Of a DNA stretch of 64,000 bases, positions 17,169 to 25,572 are shown one piece after another. This DNA comes from Pseudomonas sp. MM223 (GTDB lineage: Bacteria; Pseudomonadota; Gammaproteobacteria; Pseudomonadales; Pseudomonadaceae). The notes beneath the pieces were generated by a model, which did no database searches, had not been told where the DNA came from, and saw nothing but the letters and a program-made list of their open reading frames with translations. The stretch spans positions 3,703,501 to 3,767,500 of the forward strand of contig OX352322.1 of the NCBI GenBank assembly GCA_947090765.1, written 5' to 3'. Each line of letters opens with the position of its first letter. The first letter of the stretch is position 1. The translations under genes were made by a program, and so were the position numbers.

Positions 17169-18083
17169 ATGAATCGAAACGACCTGCGTCGCGTAGACCT
17201 CAACCTGCTGATCGTGTTCGAAACGCTGATGCATGAACGCAGTGTGACCCGTGCCGCAGAAAAACTGTTCCTCGGCCAACCAGCCATCAGCGCGGCCCTG
17301 TCGCGCCTGCGCAACCTGTTCGACGACCCGCTGTTCGTGCGCACCGGCCGCAGCATGGAACCCTCGGCGCGGGCCCACGAGATATTCGCCCTGCTGTCCC
17401 CGGCGCTGGATTCGATTTCCACCGCGGTCAGCCGCGCTGCCGAGTTCGACCCCGCCACCAGCAACGCGGTATTTCGCATCGGCCTGTCGGACGATGCCGA
17501 ATTTGCCCTGTTGCCACAGCTGCTCAAGCGCATCCGCGCCGAAGCACCGGGCATCGTGCTGGTGGTGCGGCGGGTCAACTACCTGCTGATGCCGACGTTG
17601 CTGGCCTCGGGCGAGATTTCGGTGGGGGTCAGCTACACCAGCGAACTGCCGGCCAACGCCAAACGCAAGGTGTTGCGCCGCAGCATGCCGAAACTGCTGC
17701 GCGCCGACAGCGTGCCCGGCGGTATCACCCTGGACGACTTCTGCGCACGGCCGCATGCGCTGGTGTCGTTTGCCGGTGACCTGTCCGGGTTCATCGACGA
17801 AGCCCTGGAAGAACTTGGCCGCAAGCGCCACGTGGTGCTGGCGGTGCCGCAGTTCAACGGGCTCGGGAGCTTGCTGGCAGGCACGGATATCGTGGCCACT
17901 GTGCCGGACTACACCGCCGATGTGCTGACGGCGGCGGGCGGCTTGCGGGCCGAGGACCTGCCGATACCCGTGCGCAGCTTCGAACTGCACATGGCCTGGC
18001 GCGGCGCGCAGGACAACGACCCGGCGGAGCGGTGGTTGCGGTCGCGGATACAGATGTTCTTCGGTGACCCTGACAGCCTTTGA
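17169..18083 (+). CDS. LysR family transcriptional regulator (NodD/NahR-like group)
   Basis: 304 residues starting MNRNDLRRVDLNLLIVFETL, the typical N-terminus of this LTTR group. It continues with the HTH (LFLGQPAISAALSRLRNLF) and DDPLFVRTGRSMEPSARA. The effector domain follows from about residue 90 (NAVFRIGLSDDAEFALLP). It is divergent from the MDR oxidoreductase, the probable target. It ends 25 bases before a convergent hypothetical gene. Confidence 0.92.
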   Translation: MNRNDLRRVDLNLLIVFETLMHERSVTRAAEKLFLGQPAISAALSRLRNLFDDPLFVRTGRSMEPSARAHEIFALLSPALDSISTAVSRAAEFDPATSNAVFRIGLSDDAEFALLPQLLKRIRAEAPGIVLVVRRVNYLLMPTLLASGEISVGVSYTSELPANAKRKVLRRSMPKLLRADSVPGGITLDDFCARPHALVSFAGDLSGFIDEALEELGRKRHVVLAVPQFNGLGSLLAGTDIVATVPDYTADVLTAAGGLRAEDLPIPVRSFELHMAWRGAQDNDPAERWLRSRIQMFFGDPDSL

Positions 18084-18108
18084 CCTGCTGGTGATGCTAC
18101 TGATGCAC

Positions 18109-18489
18109 TCAGGAAGAACGATGAGCCAGGCTGGGTTTCATAGGTTCCAGGCCAAGGCATGCGAGGTGCCACACCTGCTCATCGCTATCCTGTGTTGCCA
18201 GGCGTAACGCCTCGTTGGCTCGAAGCGCGTCATCGGGCAGCAGGCCACAGTTATTGAATGCACTCACCGCATGGCGACTAATGGCTACGTGAGGTGAAAC
18301 CAGACCGCGCGAGGCTTCGCTGACATCTGCGGTGGTGGTATCGACCTGGCCGTAGACTTCCTCAAGGGCCTCTTCAACAGCAGCCCTAAGATAACCCAAG
18401 GCATTTGCGCACCAGTTGTGAGTCGGCTGCCCACGGGCCTCAATCGCCTGTCGGCGCAAGGCCTGGATAACGACGAAGCCAAGCGTCAC
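18109..18489 (-). CDS. Hypothetical protein, possibly a remnant
   Basis: About 126 codons from a GTG at 18489; an in-frame TTG at 18570 would give 153 but its first residues look random. The protein is alpha-helical in appearance (ALGYLRAAVEEALEEVYGQV, and the tail EALRLATQDSDEQVWHLACL), somewhat like a HEAT-type helical pair. No family recognised and no convincing ribosome site. It is convergent with the LysR gene and backs onto the promoter region of the four-gene AAA+/helicase operon. It could be a decayed gene. Confidence 0.4.
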   Translation of the reverse strand: MTLGFVVIQALRRQAIEARGQPTHNWCANALGYLRAAVEEALEEVYGQVDTTTADVSEASRGLVSPHVAISRHAVSAFNNCGLLPDDALRANEALRLATQDSDEQVWHLACLGLEPMKPSLAHRSS

Positions 18490-18565
18490 CCCGGATGCTG
18501 ACTGAAATGGCGACCCCGCGACCTGGCGGCACGGTTGTGGGTGCGCGAAGGGAACAGGCGCCTGT

Positions 18566-18593
18566 CGCAATAGGCTGAATTTGGCCTATTGCG
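18566..18593. promoter_or_regulatory. Perfect 10-bp dyad upstream of the AAA+/helicase operon
   Basis: CGCAATAGGC (18566-18575) and GCCTATTGCG (18584-18593) are perfect inverted arms around TGAATTTG. The site lies about 210 bases before the first operon gene and in front of the leftward hypothetical gene. It could be an operator or a hairpin ending readthrough transcription. No regulator gene accompanies the operon. Confidence 0.45.
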
Positions 18594-18800
18594 GTCGGTC
18601 GCCATAGGTAGCAAGAGGTCGATAGCGGAAGTTGAACCAAAACGTTACCCCTTGTCATTAAGTTACGAGGCATGAGGGGTGTATCGAGACATTTCAAAAA
18701 TACTGTAATCCAACGTGCTGAACTTTCAGACAGCAATACTGGAAATTACGCGCAAGTAACAATACCCTGCCCAGTACACAACCAAGACAACAAGTTGATC

Positions 18801-20633
18801 ATGTCAGGGAATACACCGTTTCAGACACCGCGCTGGATGCGTGACCTCGTCCGTTTCCTGCCACTTAAAAGCCAATTCGTCCTGTCGGGAAACATCCGCG
18901 ACCTCCAGGCCTGCGAGGTCGTCCCTGGCACGGTCACGGCCCAGAGCTTCAACCAGACCCTGTGCGACGCCTTGCTCAACGCCGGCTATGGCCACGTTCT
19001 GGCTTGGGACCCAGTGGCTGGTTTTCGTGTACTTGGCAAACCCGGCAACGACCCGGCACCGGGCCATGCCCTGCTTCAGGAACTCGGCCTGACCCCGGTG
19101 AACGCTGCCGCGAATGCCGGCGTCGACCTGCTGGCCGCCACCATGCAGCGGCTGTTGGTCCGCACCGATACGCCGATCGCCCTGATCATCGACTTCGCCT
19201 CGCGCCTGGCGGTTCGTAACGATTCACTGAGCGCGGCCGAGCACCAGCTGTTCACTCAGGCACTGGTTCATGCTCACCAGGCGCGCAGCCGGCCAGAGCC
19301 ACAAACTCGAAAACCATTCTTCAACACGCTGCTATGGTTGGTGGAAAAAGAAGGCGACCTGCCGGACTGGCTGTTGGTCGACAATCCACGTATCCGCCAC
19401 ATTCCGGTCTCAAGACCCGACCAGCTGGCCCGCCGAGCCTTGGCTCCGGCCTTGCTCAAGGGGCTCGCCGGTAGCCAGGAAGCAAGTCAGGACGCCCTCG
19501 CCCAGGCCGCAGACGCTTTCGTGCAGAACACTGAGGGGCTGTTGCTGCTTGACCTCAGCGCCATTGCGCAACTCGCACGGGTCGAGGGTGTGGCCATGGT
19601 GCAGATCGCCGATGCCGTGCGCCGGTATAAAGTGGGGGTCACCGAAGACCCCTGGCTGCGCATTGACCGCCAGCGCATCCGCCAGGGCGAGGAGTTGGTG
19701 CACCAGCGGGTGAAAGGCCAGGACCACGCCGTGACCCACATGCTCGATATCGTCAAGCGAGCGATGACTGGCGTCGGTGCCAGCCGCAAGGGTAACCGCC
19801 CGCGTGGCGTGGCCTTCCTGGCCGGCCCCACCGGGGTGGGCAAGACCGAGCTAGCCAAAACCATCACCAGCCTGTTGTTCGGCGACGAAAGCGCTTATAT
19901 CCGTTTCGACATGTCGGAGTTCAGTGCCGAGCATGCCGACCAACGCCTGATTGGTGCACCTCCTGGCTATGTCGGCTACGACGTCGGCGGCGAACTGACC
20001 AATGCGATTCGCGAGAAACCCTTCAGCGTGGTGCTGTTCGACGAAATTGAAAAAGCCCACCCACGCATCCTCGACAAATTCCTGCAGATTCTTGACGACG
20101 GCGTGCTGACCTCCGGCCGCGGTGACCGGGTGTACTTTTCCGAGGCGCTGATCGTGTTCACCTCCAACCTGGGCATCTACCGCCTGGGCGATAACGGCGA
20201 GCGCGTTGCCAACGTGCTGCCCGGTGAACCCTACGAGCAGGTTCGGGAGAAAGTCCACAGTGAGATAGACCGGCACTTCAAGCTGGTGCTCAATCGCCCG
20301 GAAATCCTCAACCGTATCGGCGAGAACGTCATCGTTTTCGACTTCATTCGTGAAGAGGTCGGCCAACAGATCTTTGAACAGATGGTCGATGCCACCTTCA
20401 AAGATCTGCAACAGCAGGAACTGCACGTGGCCATCGTCCCTGAGGCACGCCAGGCGTTGCACACCCTGTGCCTGCGCGATCTGTACAACGGCGGCCGTGG
20501 TATCCGCAACCAGCTCGAGGCACATCTGCTCAACCCGCTAGCGCGGGCCTTGTTCGACCAGGACGCTCAACCTGGCGAGCATTTTGCCATCAGCCGACTG
20601 GAGGTCGGCGGATTGACCCTGGAGCGTCGCTGA
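18801..20633 (+). CDS. ClpB-like AAA+ ATPase, first gene of a four-gene system
   Basis: 610 residues from ATG 18801; in-frame codons upstream to 18672 look non-coding. An N-terminal region of about 300 residues (starting MSGNTPFQTPRWMRDLVRFL) is not a recognised domain, though VLSGNIRDLQ and PIALIIDFAS hint at a degenerate first ATPase fold. The C-terminal half is a typical Hsp100 D2-type AAA+ module: Walker A G342-PTGVGK-T349, Walker B VVLFDEIEKAHP (D414/E415), the pore-loop-like GAPPGYVGYDVGG, sensor FTSNLG and the small-domain GGRGIRNQLEAHLLNPLA. The next gene starts 2 bases after the stop. Likely role: substrate remodelling inside a multi-protein complex; target unknown. Confidence 0.88.
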   Translation: MSGNTPFQTPRWMRDLVRFLPLKSQFVLSGNIRDLQACEVVPGTVTAQSFNQTLCDALLNAGYGHVLAWDPVAGFRVLGKPGNDPAPGHALLQELGLTPVNAAANAGVDLLAATMQRLLVRTDTPIALIIDFASRLAVRNDSLSAAEHQLFTQALVHAHQARSRPEPQTRKPFFNTLLWLVEKEGDLPDWLLVDNPRIRHIPVSRPDQLARRALAPALLKGLAGSQEASQDALAQAADAFVQNTEGLLLLDLSAIAQLARVEGVAMVQIADAVRRYKVGVTEDPWLRIDRQRIRQGEELVHQRVKGQDHAVTHMLDIVKRAMTGVGASRKGNRPRGVAFLAGPTGVGKTELAKTITSLLFGDESAYIRFDMSEFSAEHADQRLIGAPPGYVGYDVGGELTNAIREKPFSVVLFDEIEKAHPRILDKFLQILDDGVLTSGRGDRVYFSEALIVFTSNLGIYRLGDNGERVANVLPGEPYEQVREKVHSEIDRHFKLVLNRPEILNRIGENVIVFDFIREEVGQQIFEQMVDATFKDLQQQELHVAIVPEARQALHTLCLRDLYNGGRGIRNQLEAHLLNPLARALFDQDAQPGEHFAISRLEVGGLTLERR

Positions 20634-20635
20634 CC

Positions 20636-21271
20636 ATGGAACTGAGCCTGTCCCGTGTGCACTTCCCGGTCACAACCCTGGGTCCCGGTCGTCGTCTGGG
20701 CATCTGGTTTCAAGGCTGCAGCATCCGTTGCCCTGGGTGTATTTCCGCCGACACCTGGGGGCCAGGCAAGCGCCGCGTGGGCATAGCACAGCTGTTGGCG
20801 CAACTGACACCCTGGTTGGCCGAAGCTGAAGGCATCACCCTCTCGGGCGGCGAACCCTTCGACCAGTTCCCTGCCCTGCTCGCCCTGCTCCAAGGGCTGC
20901 GCCAGTCGAGCCCGTTGGACATTTTGGTGTATAGCGGCTACTCGCTTGAACACCTGCAACCCCAACTGCAACAAGCCGAAGGCCTGATAGATGCGTTGAT
21001 CAGCGACCCCTTCGACCAGCGCAGCGAACAATCCCTAGCACTGCGTGGCAGCGACAATCAGCGCCTGAACCTGTTGACCTCGCTTGGCCGTGAACGCCTG
21101 GCCAGCTACCAACGCCCCATGCAACCCGCCGACCAGGCCCTTGACCTCATGTTCGACGAGAACGGCAGTGTGTGGATGGCGGGGATCCCTCGGCGTGACG
21201 ACGTACTGCGTCTGCGCGACCTTTTGAACGCGCAAGGCCACCAGGTCCGCACCAGCGCGCACCGCCACTGA
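20636..21271 (+). CDS. 4Fe-4S radical SAM protein (NrdG/PflA activase-like)
   Basis: 211 residues. C28-SIR-C32-PG-C35 is the CxxxCxxC cluster motif of radical SAM proteins, preceded by LGPGRRLGIWFQGC, typical of small activating enzymes. SGGEPF (70-75) is the SAM-binding motif. Length fits an activase without an extra domain. No glycyl-radical partner enzyme is nearby; the gene is embedded between a ClpB-like ATPase (2 bases upstream) and a giant helicase (14 bases downstream). It may therefore modify a protein or nucleotide within this system. That role is inferred from operon structure alone. Confidence 0.88.
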   Translation: MELSLSRVHFPVTTLGPGRRLGIWFQGCSIRCPGCISADTWGPGKRRVGIAQLLAQLTPWLAEAEGITLSGGEPFDQFPALLALLQGLRQSSPLDILVYSGYSLEHLQPQLQQAEGLIDALISDPFDQRSEQSLALRGSDNQRLNLLTSLGRERLASYQRPMQPADQALDLMFDENGSVWMAGIPRRDDVLRLRDLLNAQGHQVRTSAHRH

Positions 21272-21285
21272 CCGGAATCTGCCCA

Positions 21286-24200
21286 ATGATTCGCTATTGC
21301 CCAAACTGCAACACCGCACGCCCGGTACAGGAAATGTTCTGCGAAGGCACCGTCGACCAGCACCCGTGCAACTGGGACCTGGCCGGCGAGCCTATTCACG
21401 CAGACGGCTGGCGCCCGCAAGTCATCCAGACCGCGGAAAAACTGCCTCCAACAGATACAACCGCGGTCGCGCACGGCATCGTCTGTGAAAACGGGCATGC
21501 CATGGCCCCCGGCGATCTGATGTGCCTGCAGTGCGACGCCTCACCTGCCCAGTCTGCAACCAACGAAGTCCCAGTTGCTACGGTCGACGATGCACCCGGG
21601 GCCACCGAAACATTGATCGAAGGATGGTCACTGATCCGCCAGATCAGCAATACCGACGGCGTCCGCGAGCGCTACCTTGCACTGCACCATGAAACCGCTC
21701 GCCAAGCGGTACTCACCCTTTACCGACCAGGCGCAGAGCCGGACCCTGCGGTCTATGACGTCATCCGCCGCCTACCCCGCCAGCATGTGCCCGAAATTAT
21801 CGCCACCGGCCGCTGGGATGGCCGAGCATTCGAAGTGGTAGAGGAACTGACCGGCGGCAGCCTGGCCGACCTCGGCGGCGTGATCCGTGAAGCCCACAAC
21901 GTGCGCCATGTGCTGCGCGAGCTGGGCCAAGCGCTGCACGCATTTAACGAGGCCGGTTTGCGCCACCGGGACCTGCGCCCGGCTAGCCTGTTGGTACGCG
22001 CCCATGAGCCACTGGACCTGGTGATCAGCGGCTTTGGCTCGGCGCGTCTGTCAGAGTTCGACCTGGACATCGTGTCGCCTCTGGAGACCAGCCGCTACAT
22101 GGCCCCTGAAGCCATCGCCGGAGGTGTGGCGGCCGCCTCGGACTGGTGGAGCCTAGGCATGATCCTGCTCGAGCAACTGACCGGTGGGACCTGCTTCGAA
22201 GGCATCCAGGCCAATGCCTTCCTCATCCATGTACTAGCCAACGGAGTGCCGATTCCCGAAGACCTCGACCCACAGCTGAACCTGCTGTTGCGCGGTCTGC
22301 TGGCACGCGACCGGCACCAGCGCTGGCAATGGACCGAGGTCGAGGCCTGGCTCGACGGCCGCCCAGTGCAAGCCCCTGCTTCAGTTCTCGCCGAACACGA
22401 CGACGGCGAAGGTGCCACCTTGCAACTGGGCGAGGCTCGTTATCACAAGCCGGCAGTGTTCGCCCTTGCCGCCGCGCACACCGAGCACTGGCAGCAGGCA
22501 CTCGACCACCTGCTGCGCGGCGTCATCGTCACCTGGGCCGAGCAACTTGGTCTTTCCCCCTCATTGCTCGCCGGCCTACGCCAAGTGGTGCAGCATGACG
22601 GGCTGGAGGACGATTTCCGCTTGATGCTCGCGTTGAAACTGCTCAACCCGGAAATCCCGCTGATCCACCGCGGTGATATCGTCACCCCTGGCTGGTTGCT
22701 GGACCATCCGCTGCAAGGCTACCAGCTGGTCAGTGGCTCGGTGCCCGACCTGCTGGAGCAGCTGCAGACCGACAACTGGCTTTCTCGGCTCAAACTTCGC
22801 GCCGAGCAGGTTCGCCAGCGCGCCCTGCATCAGCAGATCGAACTGGTCGAGGAGACCTTGCGGGTGTACCTGCTGTCGACCTCGCGGGCAAAGCTGACCA
22901 GCGAATGGCAGGCACGCCAACGCTTGCTGCCGGATACCGAGCACCCCGGCCTGCAAGCATTGGCGGAACGACGGATCATCGCCGAAGAAGACCTGATCGT
23001 GCTGCTCAGCGCATCGATCGGCCAATTCCGTTCGGTGGATGCGATCATCCAGGAAGCGGCTGAGCTGGCCAGTAGCGTCGAGGTCGACTGGTTCGACAGC
23101 GAAGCTGCCACAGCACTGCTGCAGCACCCGCGCCATGAGCTTTACCAAAGCGTCGATGAGCGCATACACGGGTTTGCCCGCTGCGGCGTCGCTACAGTCG
23201 ATGCGTGGGCCGAGCAGTTCCGCCTGGAACGGCGCATACCCCTGCCCCAGGCCTTGGTGCTGCTGGCCATCCCGGCAAACCAGTGGCTTGAGCCGCAAAA
23301 GCAGCAGTATGTGTCGCAGATCCTCGAGTTCTTCGAGAAGAAGGTGGTGACCGCAGTGATGCGCGGGCCGTTGGTACGAATGAGCATCGGCAAGACCACC
23401 GCCCGGGTCGATCTCAACGAACTGCACAGTGAGCGCCACCCGGCCGCCGCCCTGCTCGACCACCTGCTGCTGCGCAACGAACGGGCTGTGAACCTGGACC
23501 CGGAGTGCTTCCAGGCCCTGCCACAGATTGCCTCGCGCCTTCACGCGCTGCACCGGCAGAGCGCCTTGTACAAACGCGACACCGGCATCGATGGGCTTTA
23601 CCTGGGCTTCCCGTTCCTGCTCAGTCGCGACCCACGCGGCACCACCCGCACACGCATCATTCCGTTGTTGCTGTGGCCGGTAAAGCTGCTGCTGGAGGTG
23701 GGCAGCCACGGCCTTGCGGCCCTGGCCTTCGACAGCGAACGCGAAGAGGTGCGCCTGAACCCCGCGCTGGAAAGCGTACTTGGCGCCGAAACCTGCAAGC
23801 GCTGGCGCAAGACGGCCGACGAGTTGCTTGGCCGCTCCTCGATCCGCGCCAGCGATGTGATGGATGCATTCGGCATGCTTGCCACCGCGCGCTCGCGCAG
23901 CATCGTCGGGCTACCGCCCAGCAACGTGGAAGTCGTGCCTTACCAGGACGAACTGGCCTGTAGCGGCGTGTTGTTCCACGTTACCTTCATGGGCCAGGCC
24001 ATCGGTGAGGACCTGCGCCAACTGAAGTCGCTTTCGCCTGCCGGCAGCGGGCTCGAGACCGCATTGCGGCTCAGGGTCGACGAGGAAGCGGAGGCCGTGG
24101 CACCGCCGGCTGAACTACACCGCTATTTTACCGTCGCCAGCGACCCCTCGCAGGAGGCAGCCGTGCTGCAAGCGCGCCAAGGCCCGGGCCTACTGGTCGA

Positions 24201-25572
24201 GGGGCCACCGGGCACCGGCAAGAGCCAAACCATCGTCAACATGGTCGCCGATGCCATCGGCCGCCAACGCAGCCTGCTCATTGTCTGCCAGAAGCACGCG
24301 GCGCTGGAGGTGGTGTACAAGCGCCTTGTAGCCGAGGGGCTGGGCCAACGTATCGTCATGCTCAACGACGTCAACCGCGACCGCGAACCGATCATCCGCA
24401 GTATTCGCGAACAGCTGGAAACCTTGTTCATCGGTGGGGACGAAGGCCAGGGCCTGTTCCGCCAGCGCGAACAAGTGGCGGCGCGTATCGAGACACTCGA
24501 AGGTGAGCTGGACCGCTTCCATCTGAGCCTGCATCGCCCGGACCCGGCCACCGGCTTGAGCTACCGGCGCCTGCTGGGCGAGCTGATCGCCCTCGAAGAC
24601 GGGCCGGCACCGCTCGAATTCCCGGCGCTGCGCCAGCGCCTGGCCGCGCTTGACGTTGCCAGCCTGACTCGCTTGGAAGAAAACTGCGCGCCGCTGGTAC
24701 GCCTGTGGCTGCCTGCCCGCTATGAAGGCAGCCCTCTGGCGCAGTTGCAGCCGTTCGCCACGGACCACTCCACCCTGCAGGCCTTTACCGACAACCTGCT
24801 CGCCTTCAGCCAGGCTGAGCTGCAGCGCCAAGAGACCCTGCAAGCACACCCGGCCAGCTTCGAGATCGACGACCCTGCACCGTACCGGGCATGGATGGCC
24901 ACCCATGTGTCGGCCTTGCTCGATCTTAGCCAGGAACAGCGGCTGCGCCTGGCCCGCTGGCTACCACTGTTCCGCAGCAAGGACGGCGAGCAGCTGCCGC
25001 GTGGCGAATCGATGCTGAACGAGCTGCGGCAACTGCAGCAGCAGCTCGAGCGGCTGCCTGAAAGCGATTACCTGCTAACGCTGTCGCCGGCCTTGAGCCT
25101 GCTCGACAGCAAGCTGCTGCGCGGCCTGGAAAGCGATTGCGCCAAGCTCTTGGCCGCTCGCTCCTGGCTGGCACGCATGAACCCGTTGCACCTGATCAGG
25201 CGCAAACGCCTTCACGACTTCCTCGAAGCTCAGGGTGACGCCCGTAAGGATCAAGCCCTGCAAGGGCTACGCGCGGCCATCGACTTGGAACAGCAATGGC
25301 GCCCCTTGCGCGCCGAACTTGCTGCACTTCACCAGGCCCTGGCCATGGATAGCGTCGCCCCGCAGGCAGGCCTGGAGCTCGGCGGCCTTGGTCAAGTCCG
25401 ACATCCGCCAGCTCGTCGAGATTCAGGCTTTGGCACAAGCACTGGCGCAGTCGCCCCGCGCACGCCAGACAGACGACGCCGTGCTTACCGGCGACAAACA
25501 GCACCTGGAAGCGCTGCTGGGCGATCTGGACGCCTCGCTGCTGCGCCAAGGGGTACGCCAATCCAGCCTTGA
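21286..25572 (+). CDS. Zinc-ribbon/pseudokinase/SF1 helicase protein, N-terminal part (frameshifted)
   Basis: Residues 1-90 hold two zinc-binding clusters (C5, C8, C19, C28, then C67, C80, C83). Residues 113-360 are a protein-kinase-like domain with HRDL (227-230), YMAPEAIAGG and SDWWSLGMILLEQL. However, the DFG motif reads G249-F-G, the catalytic-loop Asn is Ser234 and no beta3 Lys is evident, so it is likely a pseudokinase. A long central region is unassigned. The helicase begins near residue 940 with Walker A G973-PPGTGK-S980, the UPF1/DNA2 type. True coding is lost near 25380, where the frame changes; the last roughly 60 residues up to 25572 are out of frame. The remainder continues at 25382-27592. 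Confidence 0.85.
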   Translation: MIRYCPNCNTARPVQEMFCEGTVDQHPCNWDLAGEPIHADGWRPQVIQTAEKLPPTDTTAVAHGIVCENGHAMAPGDLMCLQCDASPAQSATNEVPVATVDDAPGATETLIEGWSLIRQISNTDGVRERYLALHHETARQAVLTLYRPGAEPDPAVYDVIRRLPRQHVPEIIATGRWDGRAFEVVEELTGGSLADLGGVIREAHNVRHVLRELGQALHAFNEAGLRHRDLRPASLLVRAHEPLDLVISGFGSARLSEFDLDIVSPLETSRYMAPEAIAGGVAAASDWWSLGMILLEQLTGGTCFEGIQANAFLIHVLANGVPIPEDLDPQLNLLLRGLLARDRHQRWQWTEVEAWLDGRPVQAPASVLAEHDDGEGATLQLGEARYHKPAVFALAAAHTEHWQQALDHLLRGVIVTWAEQLGLSPSLLAGLRQVVQHDGLEDDFRLMLALKLLNPEIPLIHRGDIVTPGWLLDHPLQGYQLVSGSVPDLLEQLQTDNWLSRLKLRAEQVRQRALHQQIELVEETLRVYLLSTSRAKLTSEWQARQRLLPDTEHPGLQALAERRIIAEEDLIVLLSASIGQFRSVDAIIQEAAELASSVEVDWFDSEAATALLQHPRHELYQSVDERIHGFARCGVATVDAWAEQFRLERRIPLPQALVLLAIPANQWLEPQKQQYVSQILEFFEKKVVTAVMRGPLVRMSIGKTTARVDLNELHSERHPAAALLDHLLLRNERAVNLDPECFQALPQIASRLHALHRQSALYKRDTGIDGLYLGFPFLLSRDPRGTTRTRIIPLLLWPVKLLLEVGSHGLAALAFDSEREEVRLNPALESVLGAETCKRWRKTADELLGRSSIRASDVMDAFGMLATARSRSIVGLPPSNVEVVPYQDELACSGVLFHVTFMGQAIGEDLRQLKSLSPAGSGLETALRLRVDEEAEAVAPPAELHRYFTVASDPSQEAAVLQARQGPGLLVEGPPGTGKSQTIVNMVADAIGRQRSLLIVCQKHAALEVVYKRLVAEGLGQRIVMLNDVNRDREPIIRSIREQLETLFIGGDEGQGLFRQREQVAARIETLEGELDRFHLSLHRPDPATGLSYRRLLGELIALEDGPAPLEFPALRQRLAALDVASLTRLEENCAPLVRLWLPARYEGSPLAQLQPFATDHSTLQAFTDNLLAFSQAELQRQETLQAHPASFEIDDPAPYRAWMATHVSALLDLSQEQRLRLARWLPLFRSKDGEQLPRGESMLNELRQLQQQLERLPESDYLLTLSPALSLLDSKLLRGLESDCAKLLAARSWLARMNPLHLIRRKRLHDFLEAQGDARKDQALQGLRAAIDLEQQWRPLRAELAALHQALAMDSVAPQAGLELGGLGQVRHPPARRDSGFGTSTGAVAPRTPDRRRRAYRRQTAPGSAAGRSGRLAAAPRGTPIQP

